Source of the DNA: Rotaria sordida
Lineage: Eukaryota; Rotifera; Eurotatoria; Philodinida; Philodinidae
Length of the DNA: 64,000 nucleotides
Direction of reading: 5' to 3'
Assembly: GCA_905250125.1 (NCBI GenBank)
Contig: CAJNOL010000559.1
Span: forward strand, 59,865 to 123,864
Shown here: positions 11,069 through 25,044 of the stretch, piece after piece
How the letters are laid out: every line of letters begins with the position of its first letter
Position numbering within the stretch: position 1 is the stretch's first letter
Made by a program: the position numbers and the translations under genes
The notes under the pieces: model-generated
Databases searched by the model: none
The model's input: only the letters and a program-made list of their open reading frames with translations
Told to the model about the DNA's origin: nothing

Positions 11069-12719
11069 ATGTTTCTTTTACATTATCAACAATTACTTTT
11101 TATTACGATTATAACAAATTCTTATGCTTTTTGGTGGTAAGTATTTTCTCAAGTAGAAGAAGATGAATAAAGATTTACACATATTATGTTCTAATAAATG
11201 ATTATAAATCTTGTTTTAAAAGGTCTCTTGGTTTACCATCATTTCAAAATTTAAATCAATCATTTGAAGAAAAACAATTTTGTTCATCATTAACATTTTT
11301 AACATATGAACAACGTTTATATTGTCAAACAAATCCAAAAATATTTTCTATTATTAATCGTTCATTACGTATGGCTATTGATGAATGTCAATATCAATTT
11401 CGTAATCAACGATGGAATTGTTCATTATTTAATCAACCACAAATATTCGGAAAACTTATTCTACGAAGTAAGTCTCAATATATATAAATAAGATGATAAT
11501 GTAAAATTTTTCAAACTTCCCTCGGATTCGATTCAAATTCGAGATCAACGACGCTTTTCTCATTTGGAACATTTCTGTGTATACAAAAATATCATTGTTT
11601 GTAGTCAAAGAAAATATATAATTATATTACATAATATCGTACATGATTTTTATTTGATGTCATCATCAGGATGCAACTTGAGACAAGCATACTCATTGTT
11701 TTGTTGATGTAATTTACCTTCAAGCTAAACATACCATTTTAATTTAGACCCTGAACTTTCTTTTTTTTTGTTGTCTATAAACAAATGTATATATTATTGA
11801 AGAAGAGAATAATTAGACTACTTGAAATGAAATAAGCATTTCTTTTGTTTTTTGTTTTTTTTTAGAAACACCTGAAACTGCTTTTATCTATGCACTTACA
11901 TCAGCTGCAGTCATGCATAATATAGCAAAAGCTTGTTCAAAAGGTGAATTAATTGAATGTGGATGTGATAAAAGTCAACCAAAAATACCTACGGGTACAA
12001 TGTTTAAATATCATTCAAATGCAATAACATCATCATCATCATCATCATTAAATGATGGATTTGAATGGGGTGGTTGTTCAGATGATTTAAAATTTGGTCG
12101 AAATGTTAGTATGTCATTTATTGATAAACAAGAAACACTTATAACTCGACGTCAAATTGTACGTATGATTAATTTACATAATAATGAAGCTGGAAGACAA
12201 GTAAATTAACACAACAAGAACTTATGTTTATTTTTCAAAACAAAATTTATTTTTTAGATTGTTGAACGAAATATTCAATTAACATGTAAATGTCATGGTG
12301 TTAGTGGTTCATGTACATTACGTGTTTGTTGGCGTACATTACCAGATTTTCGTCTTATTGGATCTGAATTACGTACAAAATATTCAAGTGCAACACAAGT
12401 ACAATTTAATCGTCGTTTAAATATTCTTAAACCACGTAAAAATTCACAAAAATTATTTAATACAACTGATCTTATACATATACATATGTCACCATCATTT
12501 TGTGAAAAAAATCTACGAATTGGTTCATTAGGTACACAAGGACGTGAATGTAATTTAACAATAAATGAATCTGGTTCATGTTCAATATTATGTTGTGATC
12601 GTGGTTATGAAACAATTCTTTATACAATTGAAGAAGATTGTGATTGTCAATTTCATTGGTGTTGTGAAGTACGTTGTAAACGTTGTATAAAAAAAATTGA
12701 AAAACATTTTTGTAAATAA
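11069..12719 (+). CDS. Wnt: Wnt secreted signalling ligand, four exons
   Basis: Exons are 11069-11136, 11223-11467, 11866-12200 and 12258-12719, in phase throughout, giving 369 residues, normal for the family. The N-terminus is a hydrophobic signal peptide (about residues 1-20). The hallmarks are in order: ECQYQFRNQRWNCS, the GELIECGCD segment, WGGCSDDLKFG, LHNNEAGRQ, and CKCHGVSGSC, whose serine is the palmitoleoylation site needed for Frizzled binding. The cysteine-rich C-terminal domain follows (GTQGRECN, LCCDRGY, HWCCEVRCKRC). The ETAFIYA, WGGCSDD and GTQGREC wording resembles Wnt16/Wnt4 more than other subfamilies; I leave the subfamily open. A run of six serines from tandem TCA codons sits in a loop between the conserved blocks of exon 3. 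It acts outside the cell through Frizzled/LRP receptors, modified by Porcupine in the ER. Confidence 0.95.
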
Positions 12720-12764
12720 TTATTAAATAGTTTTCTTTCGTATTTATTCATTTATGTCAGATGT

Positions 12765-12789
12765 TTTGTTTGTTTGTTTGTTTGTTTGA
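12765..12789. repeat. TTTG microsatellite
   Basis: About six tandem tttg units in the 3' flank of the Wnt gene. Confidence 0.8.
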
Positions 12790-12869
12790 CCGAGTAACAG
12801 TTGAATTCACCTTCCTTTTTTTTTTTTTTGTTTGTTTTATTTATATGTGTATGTTGTTATATCTGTATA

Positions 12870-12875
12870 AATAAA
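12870..12875 (+). promoter_or_regulatory. Candidate polyadenylation signal of the Wnt gene
   Basis: AATAAA lies 151 nt after the stop codon, followed by more A-rich sequence. Confidence 0.35.
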
Positions 12876-15800
12876 AAATTACTTTCTTATGCTTGAGCAA
12901 GCAGAAGAGAATCTTTTTTTTTTTTATTAATGAAAAGTAATCAGACAAAAAAAAAATCCGTTCAGGTGATCTATGCTAGAGGGAATCAATGGATGTATAT
13001 TTGTATTTTCTTAATGAATTGGACACACCCATGAATATTTGTTTAGAGATTAATATAACGATATAGAGATGGTTATTATTTAGTTCGTAGCAAAAAAAAA
13101 AACAGCAGGTTAATTTATGAAAGATTATAAAATGAAAAAAACCGAGCATCTGTTGATTTTAATTGCATGATTGAGTATACTTTCATCTCAGTTGGTGATT
13201 GAATAATTGTTATTCTTGATTGATTGAATATGTAATGCATTTTAACAAAATAGATTTTATATTTATATAAATCGGACAAATGAAAAAATATCAATGTTGA
13301 CATAGTTATGTTAATTGATAACACAGTTACATTGATTTTTTTTTTTTGATAATTAACAAATTGTGTTTAATAAGAATACATAAGAAATGATGTAAGCGAG
13401 AAAATGTTGTTTCTTATAGAGAATGAAAAAAACATACAATATCTGCTTGTTAAAAAAAAAAATCTTTGTTATTTTTTCTTTTAAAGGTTAACAAATTAGA
13501 CATTGATAGAGTTAGAAAAATACCCGATAGAAAACTTAACGGTAAGCATTATCTTTTTTTTTGTTTTTGATTATCACATTTGTTATAAATGAACATGAAT
13601 GTGGATGATAGAGTCCATTAAATCCAAAATTTTTTAATCGGAATTGCATAGTCGTTCTGAAAGCACAAGATATTTTTTTCCAGCTTTTTTTGTACTCGGT
13701 GAGTAGCGCGCATCCTACACATTTCAGACTTGGACCTGACCGGGTACAATCCGGCAAGCTTTAGTACGTGTGGGTTTCGATGAGATCTTCTCTTCATCTA
13801 TGCCCACATCTATAACCTTGGTGATCAAAACATACAGCTTGATTACGTTATTTTTGATAGTTTTGCTTAGTTTGTTGTATTCATGTAGAAACTTGCAAGT
13901 TCCTTATTTTGATACAATAGGATAGAGTATCGATTATCCTATCGAACCATATAGTTTTCATTTTATTTCCGTTGGATCTGGTCTAAAAATTTGATAAATC
14001 TTAAAAAGTACCCAAAACCATTTTTTTTAACTGGCAATTTTTAGATCATTTCTGAATTATTTACTGGGAGGTATTGAAAATTTTTATTTTTATATAGAAT
14101 AATAAACCGTTCGTTTCTCTATCAAACTATATATTTTTTGGATAGACTTGTTTTATTTTTCTACTATAAAATTAGTGAATTTTTCAGAAGCTTTGTCGTG
14201 AACTTTTTTCATATATGGTTTGCGACTGTTTCTTAGAGAAATTTTTGTTTTTTTTTTAAAACATCTACTCTTCTTTTCTTCAACATGTAGCTGAATACAG
14301 CGATGATGTCTCTATTGTTTTTACAGTTTTGGTTAGATTTACGTTGAGTCTTACTAGTGAGTTTTTGCAAAAAGTAACAAACTTTGTTTTTCACTGGCAC
14401 AAAAACTGAGTGAAAATTTACCATCAAACATTTCTTTCCTCCTCAATTTCGAATTACTTCTGTTTAATTCTTTTTTTTGCAGGAGGAATTGTGATGAATC
14501 TCTTCTATCCACATCAACTTTCGTTATTATTGAGCTTATTGTTGCTAAAATATAATTGTGCAAAAGTTTCGTTTCAACGCTTCGCAGACTTAATCAAATT
14601 TTTGAACAAGATGCAACATAAATAAAATGAAAACTATATAAAAGTAACTGATGCCCTATCCGACTATACCAAAATAAAAATTCTCCGGTGTTTTGCATGA
14701 ATACAGCAAACTATACAAAACTATCAAAAATAACGTAATCAAACTGTATTTTTCTCAAAAATTAACAATAAATATTTCCTCTACTTTCTATAGTACAAGA
14801 TCACAGACAAAGAAATCAATCATAGACAGTATTTTATCTAGATTTTCTCTTGTGAAGAGGCGAATATGTAGTTTTGAGAGCACCGACACATAGTATGTAG
14901 TACAAGAATCATAAACTTTGGGAGGATCAATTTGATTTTCACAGAGACGCAAACCCTTTAGAACCATCCGCTGAATAAAAAACTGATCGTAGATTATAAA
15001 TTTACTAAGAAAGAAACATTGCAGTAACTTTAGAGAATATGAGAAGTTGAATTGCAGTATACGTTAGCATTCAAATTGAGATTATGTCCAATCTCGGATC
15101 ACCCTAGGCAAATAGTGGAGACGAGTTTGAGAGGTGAATTGAATTAATCTGTAGATCGATGTCACATTCGGATTCTTATGGATGAAATGGGAAGTAGCAA
15201 TGACATTTCAATTCATAGAATCATCAATGAACAAATTCAGTATAGACTGTAGCCGCCCTGACGGACAGTTTTATATTGAAGCATATCTTGTGTATAAGAC
15301 TTAATTGATGATTGTATGATTTAAAATGCTATTGCTTCTGATAATATTTGCAAAAATTTTGCATTTCTTTAACAAATCACAGGTTTTATAATAATGCTTT
15401 TGGTGGAGAAGTGGCTATCAAGAATACCGTGTATGTGTTCAATGGTTATTTGTTATGTTGCAAACGATTAGATAAAAAAAGGTAACGCATAGAAAAAATT
15501 TTTTTTATGTATTTTTATTTCATCTTTTGGAATAATTTAAAAAAAATTTCTTTAGAACAGGATATACATATTTGACTTTTTTAAATTTATTATTTATGAA
15601 ATTTCTCAACATCAACTTCGACTCGATCTCAATTCCTATTGTTATTCTTTGAAACATTCAGAGGTAAAATATATTCATTTGCAAATTTTTTCAATCGAAA
15701 AAAAACCTTTGTTATTCGTATGTGTTTTCACAAGGTATATTAATCTCTAAATTCCTATTTAAAAAAAAATTCATTTTATAATGTCTTCGAAGAAAATGTA

Positions 15801-17310
15801 AGTTCTTCAAAATATTTCAGTTGGTGAAAGTTTCATGGCATTTTGTTAATATGTTATATGACAAAATTTTCTCGGAAATATTAAAAATTTAATTATATTC
15901 TTTACTTCGATTATGGTTCGAATTTTCTTTCGAAAATATTTTACAAAAATTGGATGAATGATTTTAATGAAGGAGATATTAGCATGAAGAAAAATTAATT
16001 CTAATCATACTTTTCTCAAAATTGTTAAACCTTAACATAGCGAATCAACGTTCTTGCTTTTTGAGACTTTCGTTTTTAAGATTTCAAAATTCTAATATAC
16101 ACCGTAGTCAAATATAAAAAGAATGGAAGTGTAGATGAGAACCGATGAAATTACATCTTTTTGGTATAGCTTTTGTATAATTACATCTTTAAATTAAGGG
16201 ACCATGCATAAAGAACATCGATGAAACGGGTTAGGAGGGAATGTTCAGCAAAATAGCGGACATTTCTGAAGACGAGTCAACAGAGGCATGTTGACGCTAA
16301 TTATGTAAGGGAAGCTATCGTCACCTGCTAGTTACATTGGTAGATGAGGAAAAATTTATGAGTTTCATATTTCGTCAGGGAATGGCTATTTTACTTAAGT
16401 ATCGTTTTTTCCCATAAGATTTGATCAAAGAGTTTTGTGGTTGAAGAATCTAATTGAGTGATTCATTTTTCGAAATTGACGGCTTTGGATTTTCTTAGTA
16501 ATCTACATATTGATTCAGATTATTTGATTGAACGTAATGAAAAAAGGATATTTTAGGAAGATAATCATTCTCTAACGAAATCTGTACTAGAACATTTCTC
16601 TCATCTAACAGTGTATCTACTCAGTGACAGTAGATCTTCTTGAATAATTAATGTTAACGTTAGTCCGTTAATACGAATACCTTAATACCGTATATGTATG
16701 GTGACATACGCATCTAGACGTTTAGATCCTTATTTCGATTTTTTTTTGCCGATTTGAAGCATTTTTCATGAGATTTTCGAGTTAAATTGGTTTTGCTCAT
16801 CATTTTTAAAAGAGTAACTTCTCAGGATTTTATGACAGAACATTTACGAATAAATCACGAATATCAGTAGTTTAACACGAAGAAACAAAACAGCATATGT
16901 TTGAATAAGCCGCCATGACTGAACAGCTACATTGTTCGGCACGTATTCACCAGACACTGTGAACAAACCTTAGTACCACCAACCATGGAATGACTTTGGA
17001 CAAATTACTAACGACTGTTTGTCTCGGATTATTCATCTGATAGTATGCTGATTATGTTGTGATATACACCTACTCTTGTGGCTAATATGGGGAACTCAAG
17101 CAATTGAGAGCAAGAAGTTTGCATCAAGTTGGTATTCTATTCAGAGCTACAACTAGTCATAGTTGTTGGAAAAATATCGAACTACTGAGTCTACCGCTAG
17201 GTGGCACTCCATACCACAACGTAGCTGAAAGGCAGGGGTATTCTTCTATCTTCTTCGTACTTGAGCAAATAGGCTCTTTTTACAAAAATTGTGAAAACTA
17301 GACGTCTAAT
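12876..17310. other. Gene-poor repeat-bearing DNA
   Basis: I find no protein with recognisable motifs on either strand. Short shared phrases, such as cgctgaataaaacactgat near 14970 and 17960, and a gtgaacaaacct segment near 16960 that recurs near 53370, show that it is built partly of dispersed repeats. The longest ORFs stay under 75 residues and are low in complexity. Confidence 0.45.
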
Positions 17311-17712
17311 GAAAGAAGTCTTCTATCTGATAAATTGCTTTTGAGTCGAGACTATATGTGTTATGTAGATACAAATGCCCATAGAAATAGGCTTTACTGA
17401 CAACAGTTTATTGCAAAATTTTCACATATTTTCGTTGTTCCTATACTGAGGTAAATTATGTTACTGGAATGTCTTTTACATCGTTCAAATAAATCGGCAG
17501 ATTTGTTGTTCTTATTTTAGGATAGGAATAAATCAAAAGATTTAAAATTTTTACAATAAACTATTCTTGTTAAGACCTGTCGATATGCAAAGTTTCAAGC
17601 CGAAACTCAAATATCAGTGTTCTTGAGAATAACCACGATAGTGTCTTAAAAAATATCGTCAATACATATAGTTTCGACTCGAAAGGGATTTATCAGTTAG
17701 AAGGGATAAGAA
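17311..17712. repeat. Inverted repeat, family A copy 2
   Basis: The outer ends (gataaattgcttttgagtcg and its inverted partner near 17690) match the ends of the 160-731 element. An inner ATTTTCGTTGTTCCTATACT segment also matches that element's inner sequence. Arms are diverged, and there is no transposase. Confidence 0.6.
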
Positions 17713-18692
17713 TTATAAATTCTTTACGGCTCGTTTCACATGTATTCTTTTCTTTTTAAGGTTACATTTCTTTAGTAAAGTGAATAAAGATACTTAAGAG
17801 TTGTATTTGCTTAAATTATCCGTATGAAAAAAAACAAACTTTCGATAAGGTTTAATTCAGACTTTTTCTTTCGGAAAGGTGACTTTAAACTCCAGAAGGA
17901 CGAACATATATTTTTGGAAGCACAAACTATAGCAAGACCAATCCGATTTGCAGAGGAACGCTGAATAAAACACTGATTCTCTCACTAAATCAACTTATTA
18001 CATTGAATTCAAATATTTCAATTTATAATCGTATAATTATCTGATATATAAATTTCAATTTCGGTTGAAATACTTGTTTAATTTTAGTAATATAATTATA
18101 GTTTGTTCAATAAATGATATCAATATTGAATACAAGAAATAATGTTGAATTAATCATTTTGTATTTTTATTACATATAAATACAGATGATATTCAAATAT
18201 ATTTATTTTCTTGTATAAGAAATAACTCATCTTGAATTCATATTTTATGTGAATAAACAAAATAAACACAGAGAATAGAATAATAGTGAGTTAGAAAAAA
18301 AAAAAGAAAACAAACAAATTTTTTTTTGTATGTCATGCATTAGCAAGATTATTATAACTATTTTCTTTTTCCTAATCAACATGCGCAAGATAGCGGAAAT
18401 AAAAGAATAATAAAAACAAAAAAAGAAGAAAAACTACGTAGATTTTGAGTAGAAAACAAAATACGTTAAATGTGTTGAAGTTTTTTCTTTCTGTTTATCT
18501 TAATGTCGACGACATATCACAAAAGATAAAAACAAACAAAGCCGTGAGAAAACAAATCGATTAAACAATTTTTACTTTTTTTTTTTTTTTATGAGAAAAA
18601 GAAATGAGAAAGCAAAAAAAAACATATCAGTCTATGGATATTTTTGTGATTCTGAGAGACTGACATAAAGAAAAAAAAAGTCAAACTCGATA

Positions 18693-21600
18693 TCAAGAAA
18701 ACGATAATTTTTTTGTCATTATAGAATTATGTTTTTCCTCAAAAGAATTCTTATTCTTATTATTCTTATTACGCTTTTGTGCTGCAATAGATTGAGGTGG
18801 TGAAACGCGAACAAATGGTGCCATTAAAAATAGTGCAAGTGAATTACAAAATAACCAAATTATAAAATAATAGAATACACGCCATATATGTGTTAATTTA
18901 TTCATATTTTTATTTTTATTTTCTTCTTTATCATTATGTTTTTTAATAGCTTCATAATAAATATCATTGACTTGATCACTAGCTGAATCCCATGAATGTT
19001 TTAATGCTTGTTGTCGTGCTTTCTTTGATAAATAATTTCGATTTTTCATTGCTAAACGTATAGCTTCTTCAGCTGAATCTAAATTATCCGGTTTCCAAAA
19101 ATAACCATGTTCACCATTAACAAAAAATTCTTTTAATTGTCCACCTTCAGCTGCTATAACAGGTGTACCACTTGCCATAGCTTCTAAATAAACTTGTCCA
19201 AATGTTTCACTAATTGATGCATATATAAAAAAATCAGCACTTGCATATGCACTTGCTAATTCTTCACCAGCAAGAAAACCAAAAAAATAAACACGATCTT
19301 TAGGAAATAATGGTTCAACTGTATTACGAAATGGACCATCACCAACAATACATAAAAATGTTTGACTTGGAATACGTTCTAATACAAGTGATAAAAATTC
19401 AAAATTTTTTTCTGGAGATATTCGACCAACACATAAAAATAATGTTATTGAATCCATTTGTTCTTCAGTAAAATTATTATATGTACCAAACATACGATAA
19501 CGCATTGAACGTGAATGTTGTGTTGGATTAAATAATTCTGAATCAACACCTGTTTTCCAAACAATAACAGGATGTGGAACACCAGTATGTTCCATAAAAT
19601 CAGCAAAATCTTTACTAACAGTTAGATTAATTGATGAATGCATTAAATGTTTTAAACGTATAAATTGATATGTACGTGTTGCCATTGTAATAGCTCCTAA
19701 ACGAATATATGTTGATAAATAAAAGTCTATATTTGTATGTGATGACCAAACTATAGGAATATTGAGTGCTTTAGCAAATGCACCACAAAGTAATGCACCT
19801 GGAGTTTGTTCAATAATATGAATAACATCAGGTGAAAATCGACGAATTACTGAATATATTGTTGGCTAAAAGAAGAAGATTATATTGAATTTAAAGAAAA
19901 GACTAAGAAAAACCTTTAACTTAAAAATGAAACTACTTAATTGAAAAATAATATAATTTGAAATCAATGTTTTATTTAGATTTTCTCTTTTTCAGAAAGA
20001 TGATTTCAAACTCCAGAAAGTAGAGCCCGTCGGGTCCAAAAATTTTGGGCCCGAAACCGAATTGTACTCTTGATATCTAATGAATTTTTTTCAATTCGCA
20101 CCTGATGACCTCAGAAACACATCCTTAACAATTCTGAAGCAATCTCGATCACTACTCGGAAGGCAAACTCAATTTTTGGAGAGGTACCGTCTCGCTTCTT
20201 CAGCACATACGCTGGATAAAACATTGATTTAAATATAGATTAAGTTTAATTTTGAAGAAATATCAACTGACAATATTTCTAATAAAGGTCATAAAAACAT
20301 CATCCAAACAGACGACAATTTTCTGCTTTCTTATTATTTTGAATAATAAAAAAAAAAATTTTACCTTCTCGATAACGATATTTCAATAGATAAGCTGTAT
20401 AAAACTGCATATCTTTTGTTCTATAAGTAAATATTTGGCATTGAATGGCTTAATTCTTATTTTATAAACTATTTAGCTTGCATCAATATTACATTGAATA
20501 GATTTCGAATGTAAAATAAATATATATTTCTTTTGATACAGGTAATTTCTTGTTATTGATTACCTTCACAATGTATTCGTTATTCAACAACTCATATTTT
20601 ATATTATTTTTTTTTTTTGTGAAACACTTTAATAAAGTGTATCACATTTGAATCAACATATTATTTTTTCAAAGCAAGATAAAAGATAATTATTTTGAAG
20701 AATTTTAAAGTAACAAATACGTTTCTTTTTAAATATTTACAAGATATTAGAAGAATTATTATTTATATGAATCTTACCTGACTAATGTGTATACAGTCAT
20801 TATTTTTACTACGATTAAATAAATACAATGAATAATTCTCTTTTTTTTTCCTCATTTCTATGAATCATTTTTTTTTATTATCCGTTGACATAAAAATAAC
20901 TATATGTCATATCTGTCTTATACAGTTACAGATAGAAATCAATAAAAATTCAAAAAAGAATACATATTCAATATTTTTATTATTCAATGTATTACTTACA
21001 TTAGGAAAAAGAAATGGACAAGCACAATCAATTTTATCTTTAAAGTCTGTTGATGGTAAAATTGAAAATGTGACATATTCTTCAAGTAATTCATTTCCTT
21101 CGACCCATGTTGGAGCATTCTAAATAAAAAAAAAAGTTTTACAAAAAAAAAAAGTAGAAAACGTTCAATTTAAAAACTATTTAAATCTGTACACTTTTTC
21201 TTTTTGTTTGTACTTACCTTACAACCAGTAATAACATGAATATGATGTTGTCTTTTAGCTAGACGTCTTATAATTTCTTTAAATCGACGTGTTACACCAC
21301 TTGTAAATGTTGGAAAACTTTCAGCAAAAATTAGAATTCGTAATGGTTCATCATTATCATGATGAGTATAACCATTTGTATACACTAGAAAAATAATAAC
21401 GAAAACAAAACAAAAATGTCAATAGTACGAATTTTTTTGACCTGCTTATCACTAAGCAACTTAATTTGTTTATATACCTCCGTTGGTAATCATTTGATGC
21501 TATTAATATCTATACGCGTATGTATATCTCAAAACAAAGGACATCAAATGAATCAGTGTGAAAAAAAAATGCTGCGCGACACTATTCGTTCGTCCATATT

Positions 21601-22111
21601 ATATATGCTTAACGAAACGAGTATTCGAGAGTTAAAATCATTTCTTTTTCTTTCTCACCCTTTTTCTCGTTCTTCGTCTTTCTTTCGTAAATCACACACT
21701 CTTCGCACAATATGTACTCACTACACCGTAGACATGAATTGGAGGTGAGCGAAAAAAAAAAAACCTAATACACTTTCATCATTGTACAAGTTGAATCGAG
21801 GCCAATATTTTGTATATGAAATACTTACATTGATGATTATGATTGATACTTTTCGGTCGTTTTTCTGCTCTATTAATTCCTGACGTCTCTTGTGGTAACG
21901 AAACTGATGATGGAAAAAAAGTTGCACAAGAGTTTGTTGTAAAATTAAATTTCCACCAAGATCGTGAAGTTTCATATGGAGATGAAGATGATGATGATGT
22001 TGCAGTTGCAAAAGACGATAACATTACATTATATTCTTTAAAAAAGAATAAAGAAGAAGAAAATATATTTATTGGAATGATCAAAACAAATAAAAAAACA
22101 TGATGAATCAT
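18693..22111 (-). CDS. GT4-family glycosyltransferase, four exons (SQD2-like)
   Basis: Exons in transcript order are 22111-21829, 21384-21218, 21119-21000 and 19865-18693, all phases consistent, giving 580 residues. A hydrophobic signal/anchor segment covers about residues 1-24. A serine-rich linker leads to a GT-B fold: the Rossmann start RILIFAESFPTFTSG with a GVTRRF nucleotide-binding loop near residues 110-130, VGRISPEKN, VGDGPFR, and the catalytic ETFGQVYLE (EX7E) plus AMASGTPVIA. A hydrophobic span at about 516-542 (WRVFYYFIIWLF core) and a basic tail end the protein, so it is likely membrane-bound in the secretory pathway. It should transfer a sugar from a nucleotide donor with retention; substrate unknown. 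The wording resembles plant/bacterial sulfoquinovosyl- or mannosyltransferases more than the usual animal GT4 enzymes (PIGA, ALG2, ALG11), suggesting transfer into the lineage. Confidence 0.85.
19866..20999. repeat. Repeat-bearing long intron of the glycosyltransferase gene
   Basis: This 1.1-kb intron is far longer than its sisters. It contains a segment near 19980-20230 (caaactccagaaag ... gctggataaaacattg) that also appears, diverged, near 17870-17980, so it probably holds a dispersed element. No coding content is visible. Confidence 0.45.
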
Positions 22112-25044
22112 TGTTGTATGAGGTTAAAAAAACAAGGAATAGATGTTTTTCAATTTCTTAGTTTTAATTGAAAACAGAAAAACAAAAATAAGTTTATCAA
22201 TAGTTGACCTACTTAGCTGTTGTTGTTTTTGTTTTTCAATATTATTAAATCATTCGTCTCTTATGGCTAGATGTCAGCATATAGTGTTTATGATGAACAA
22301 TTGAATCTGAAGTTAAGAAATCTATCAATAGGAATGTTACATGTAGAATTCTAGTATGTAACATATGCCTGTAAGAAATAAAAAGCACAAAAAAAGAAAG
22401 ATTTTTTCATTTACTGGTATTGCTTATTAATCGTTAAAGCCTACAAGCACATGCGTCTTTTCATTGTCATTTTCTTCTTGTCATTGCCAGATCTTCTTCG
22501 TCATATATATGCTTGTATTACATAGAATTCTTTGGTTCTTTCTATTCCTAGAACGAATAAAAATCCAAGAGAAGAACATAGAGAGAGAGAGAGAGAGAGA
22601 AGAAAAAACAAAACACATTTATTCAAAAAAAAAAGAAGAAGAACAAGAAGAGAAGAACAAAATGGTCATGATAGCCCTATAACGTTATTGTCGATCAAAT
22701 GTCAAATGATGCGAAAAAAAGAAGCAATTCAATGACAACGAAATAAATCATATTTCTTCATAAATTAACCAAACTTATAATTACTATTATTTATTTTAAA
22801 AAATTCGAAATTATTCGGAATTTTTATTATTCTGATACAATTTGAGATCAAATGTAAACACTAATCAAGAACATGTTTATTACAATATACCTTTTTCTTC
22901 TCGTGAAATCTACTAATACAAAATAGTCTCATACTTTTTCGATACTTTATGCGATTTTAATAGTCGTCCATTGACCTTAGCTTAACTATACATTGCATCT
23001 GAATATTGTCTGTCTAATAGATTTTATTACTTTTGATAATAATACATTCATGCTAAATGTTATATCATTAAAAAGAAAGAAAACAGCTGCAGAAAAAAAA
23101 TCGAAATCTATGAATATCGTCGACAACACATTGAATGAATAGTTTCATATTTCTGTCAAACAAAAGATTTTGTTTCATTTTTTTCATTATCAAGCTTAGA
23201 TATAAATGAAAATAAAAACCAATATTTATAAATAATAATTCCAAGCATGGATTTGATTGTTAAATAATAACAACAGTAAACTTATATAAGCAATGATTTT
23301 ATTTCAAAGAAAAAAAAAATCTCATTAAGACCATTTGGTTTTTTCTTTTTTTTTTGGGGTATTCAGATTGCATAGTTTTATTATTTGCCTCACTATGAAA
23401 TTCAATACTTAGGATAAGTTAAAGTATTCTTTAAGTGCATGTTTGCTTCTTTTTCTAAAAATAATAAAAGACACTTTCTTCCTTCTTCAATTACTCATAT
23501 ATTTCTTTTGTTAAGTGTTCACAGAATAAAAGCAGAAATAATAACAATAAATAAATAAAAAAAAAAATGAAAGAAAAATGAAAGCATCTGCTAGAACGTT
23601 GCATATAAAAGCAATGTTGTTAATATAGACAGATTTTCTTATTTTGTATGATTAATTTCATGATGCATTCGTGTATGATAGTCAACAAAAAATTAAATTA
23701 ATATATAATTTCTATGAAGCAGATCAAACAAAAAAAAAAGAAACCTAATATATAGACATAGATATGTTGATATTCTAATTCTTTTCGATTGTTCAAACAA
23801 ACAAACAATAATTAAACATAGAGGACACGTAAAAAAATCTTAGTAATAATAAATGAATAAAACATTCACAAATGCAAGTATGATGCTCTTAACAAATATA
23901 TGCAATGTAATAGATGTATAAGACAAATAAACGGATAGGTAATTAACATCTACAAAATACATAACATAATATTGTAACAAAAACAGATGTTTGCAATAAT
24001 AATAAAAATTCTTTTTTCTTTTGTATCTATATGTAGATTATATGAATATTAGTTCATTATTAAATTTTCCGTAGAGTCAAGATCTATTCAACAAAGAAGA
24101 ATATGAAGTTTGTTTTGAATAACAACTAATATTTGTACTATTAGCTAAACTTTATATTATTAAATTGCCATATCGAGTAAACTTCTGACGAAAGATAAGT
24201 TCTTCTTATTTTTCAATGAAGATTTCAGTGCAAATAGATATTGAATAGTCGAAACTCTAGTACGCACTCAGTTCGGATAAATTCAAGGATTTTATATGGA
24301 TTAGTATAGCTAATTGTTATTGAAAAAAAGGCCTAAAACAAACACTTAAAAACATATAAGTATAAATTCAATGAAAAAAAAAACAAGAATTTAATTATTA
24401 ACGTAGTAATAGATATCATCAATAGAATTATTTGCTGTCGAAAGTGACGAAATATCAAGATGAAAGAAATCTATTGATGCTGACACACGTTATCACAACT
24501 TTAGCATCTCATATCATCAATATATTCGTTCTTTTTTTTTTGTTTTGCTCTCGACTAACCTTTCGTAATATACTAATAAATAAGCAAATTCACAATAGTC
24601 TTGCTTTATCAATTATTTTTGCATACTCCGAGTATGTATGGGTAAGAAAACTAAAAATAATACAAAAGAAATAAATAGACCGAATACAACGTGATTAAAG
24701 TCATGTGGGAAATTATATACTAATAGAATGGTAGCAAGTTTTTTTTAAATAATATTTGCATATCTTATTTATAGAACTAAGTAAAATTGAAGTTAATAAA
24801 ATGCCTATGTTCTTTTAAATATATATTAAATTTCTTTTATGAAATTATTATTTTATTAATCAATATTAGCTAGTAAAATTTAAATATAGATTTTATTTTC
24901 TCAAGTATTTTAGAGAGTATTCACAAGGGATCAAGACACTGATCAAAATTTAAATTATTGATTTTATATGCATTCGAAAGACTATCATCTAAAATCACCA
25001 AATCCAAATTTAAAACTCGTTTGGATGTACTAGATAGAAAATAA
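22112..25044. other. Intergenic AT-rich DNA upstream of the glycosyltransferase
   Basis: There is no gene I can support. It holds a GA microsatellite (about 22581-22602) followed by a purine-rich stretch to about 22660, and many A/T runs. The promoter of the minus-strand glycosyltransferase should lie in the first few hundred bases, but no clear motif stands out. Confidence 0.45.
22581..22602. repeat. GA microsatellite
   Basis: About ten tandem ga units within a longer purine-rich stretch. Confidence 0.8.

Noticed and set aside
14233..14625. Overlapping ORFs on both strands
   Set aside because: Low-complexity, AT-driven, mutually antisense, with no motifs or splice partners.
21843..22103. 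86-residue plus-strand ORF
   Set aside because: It is the antisense shadow of exon 1 of the glycosyltransferase.
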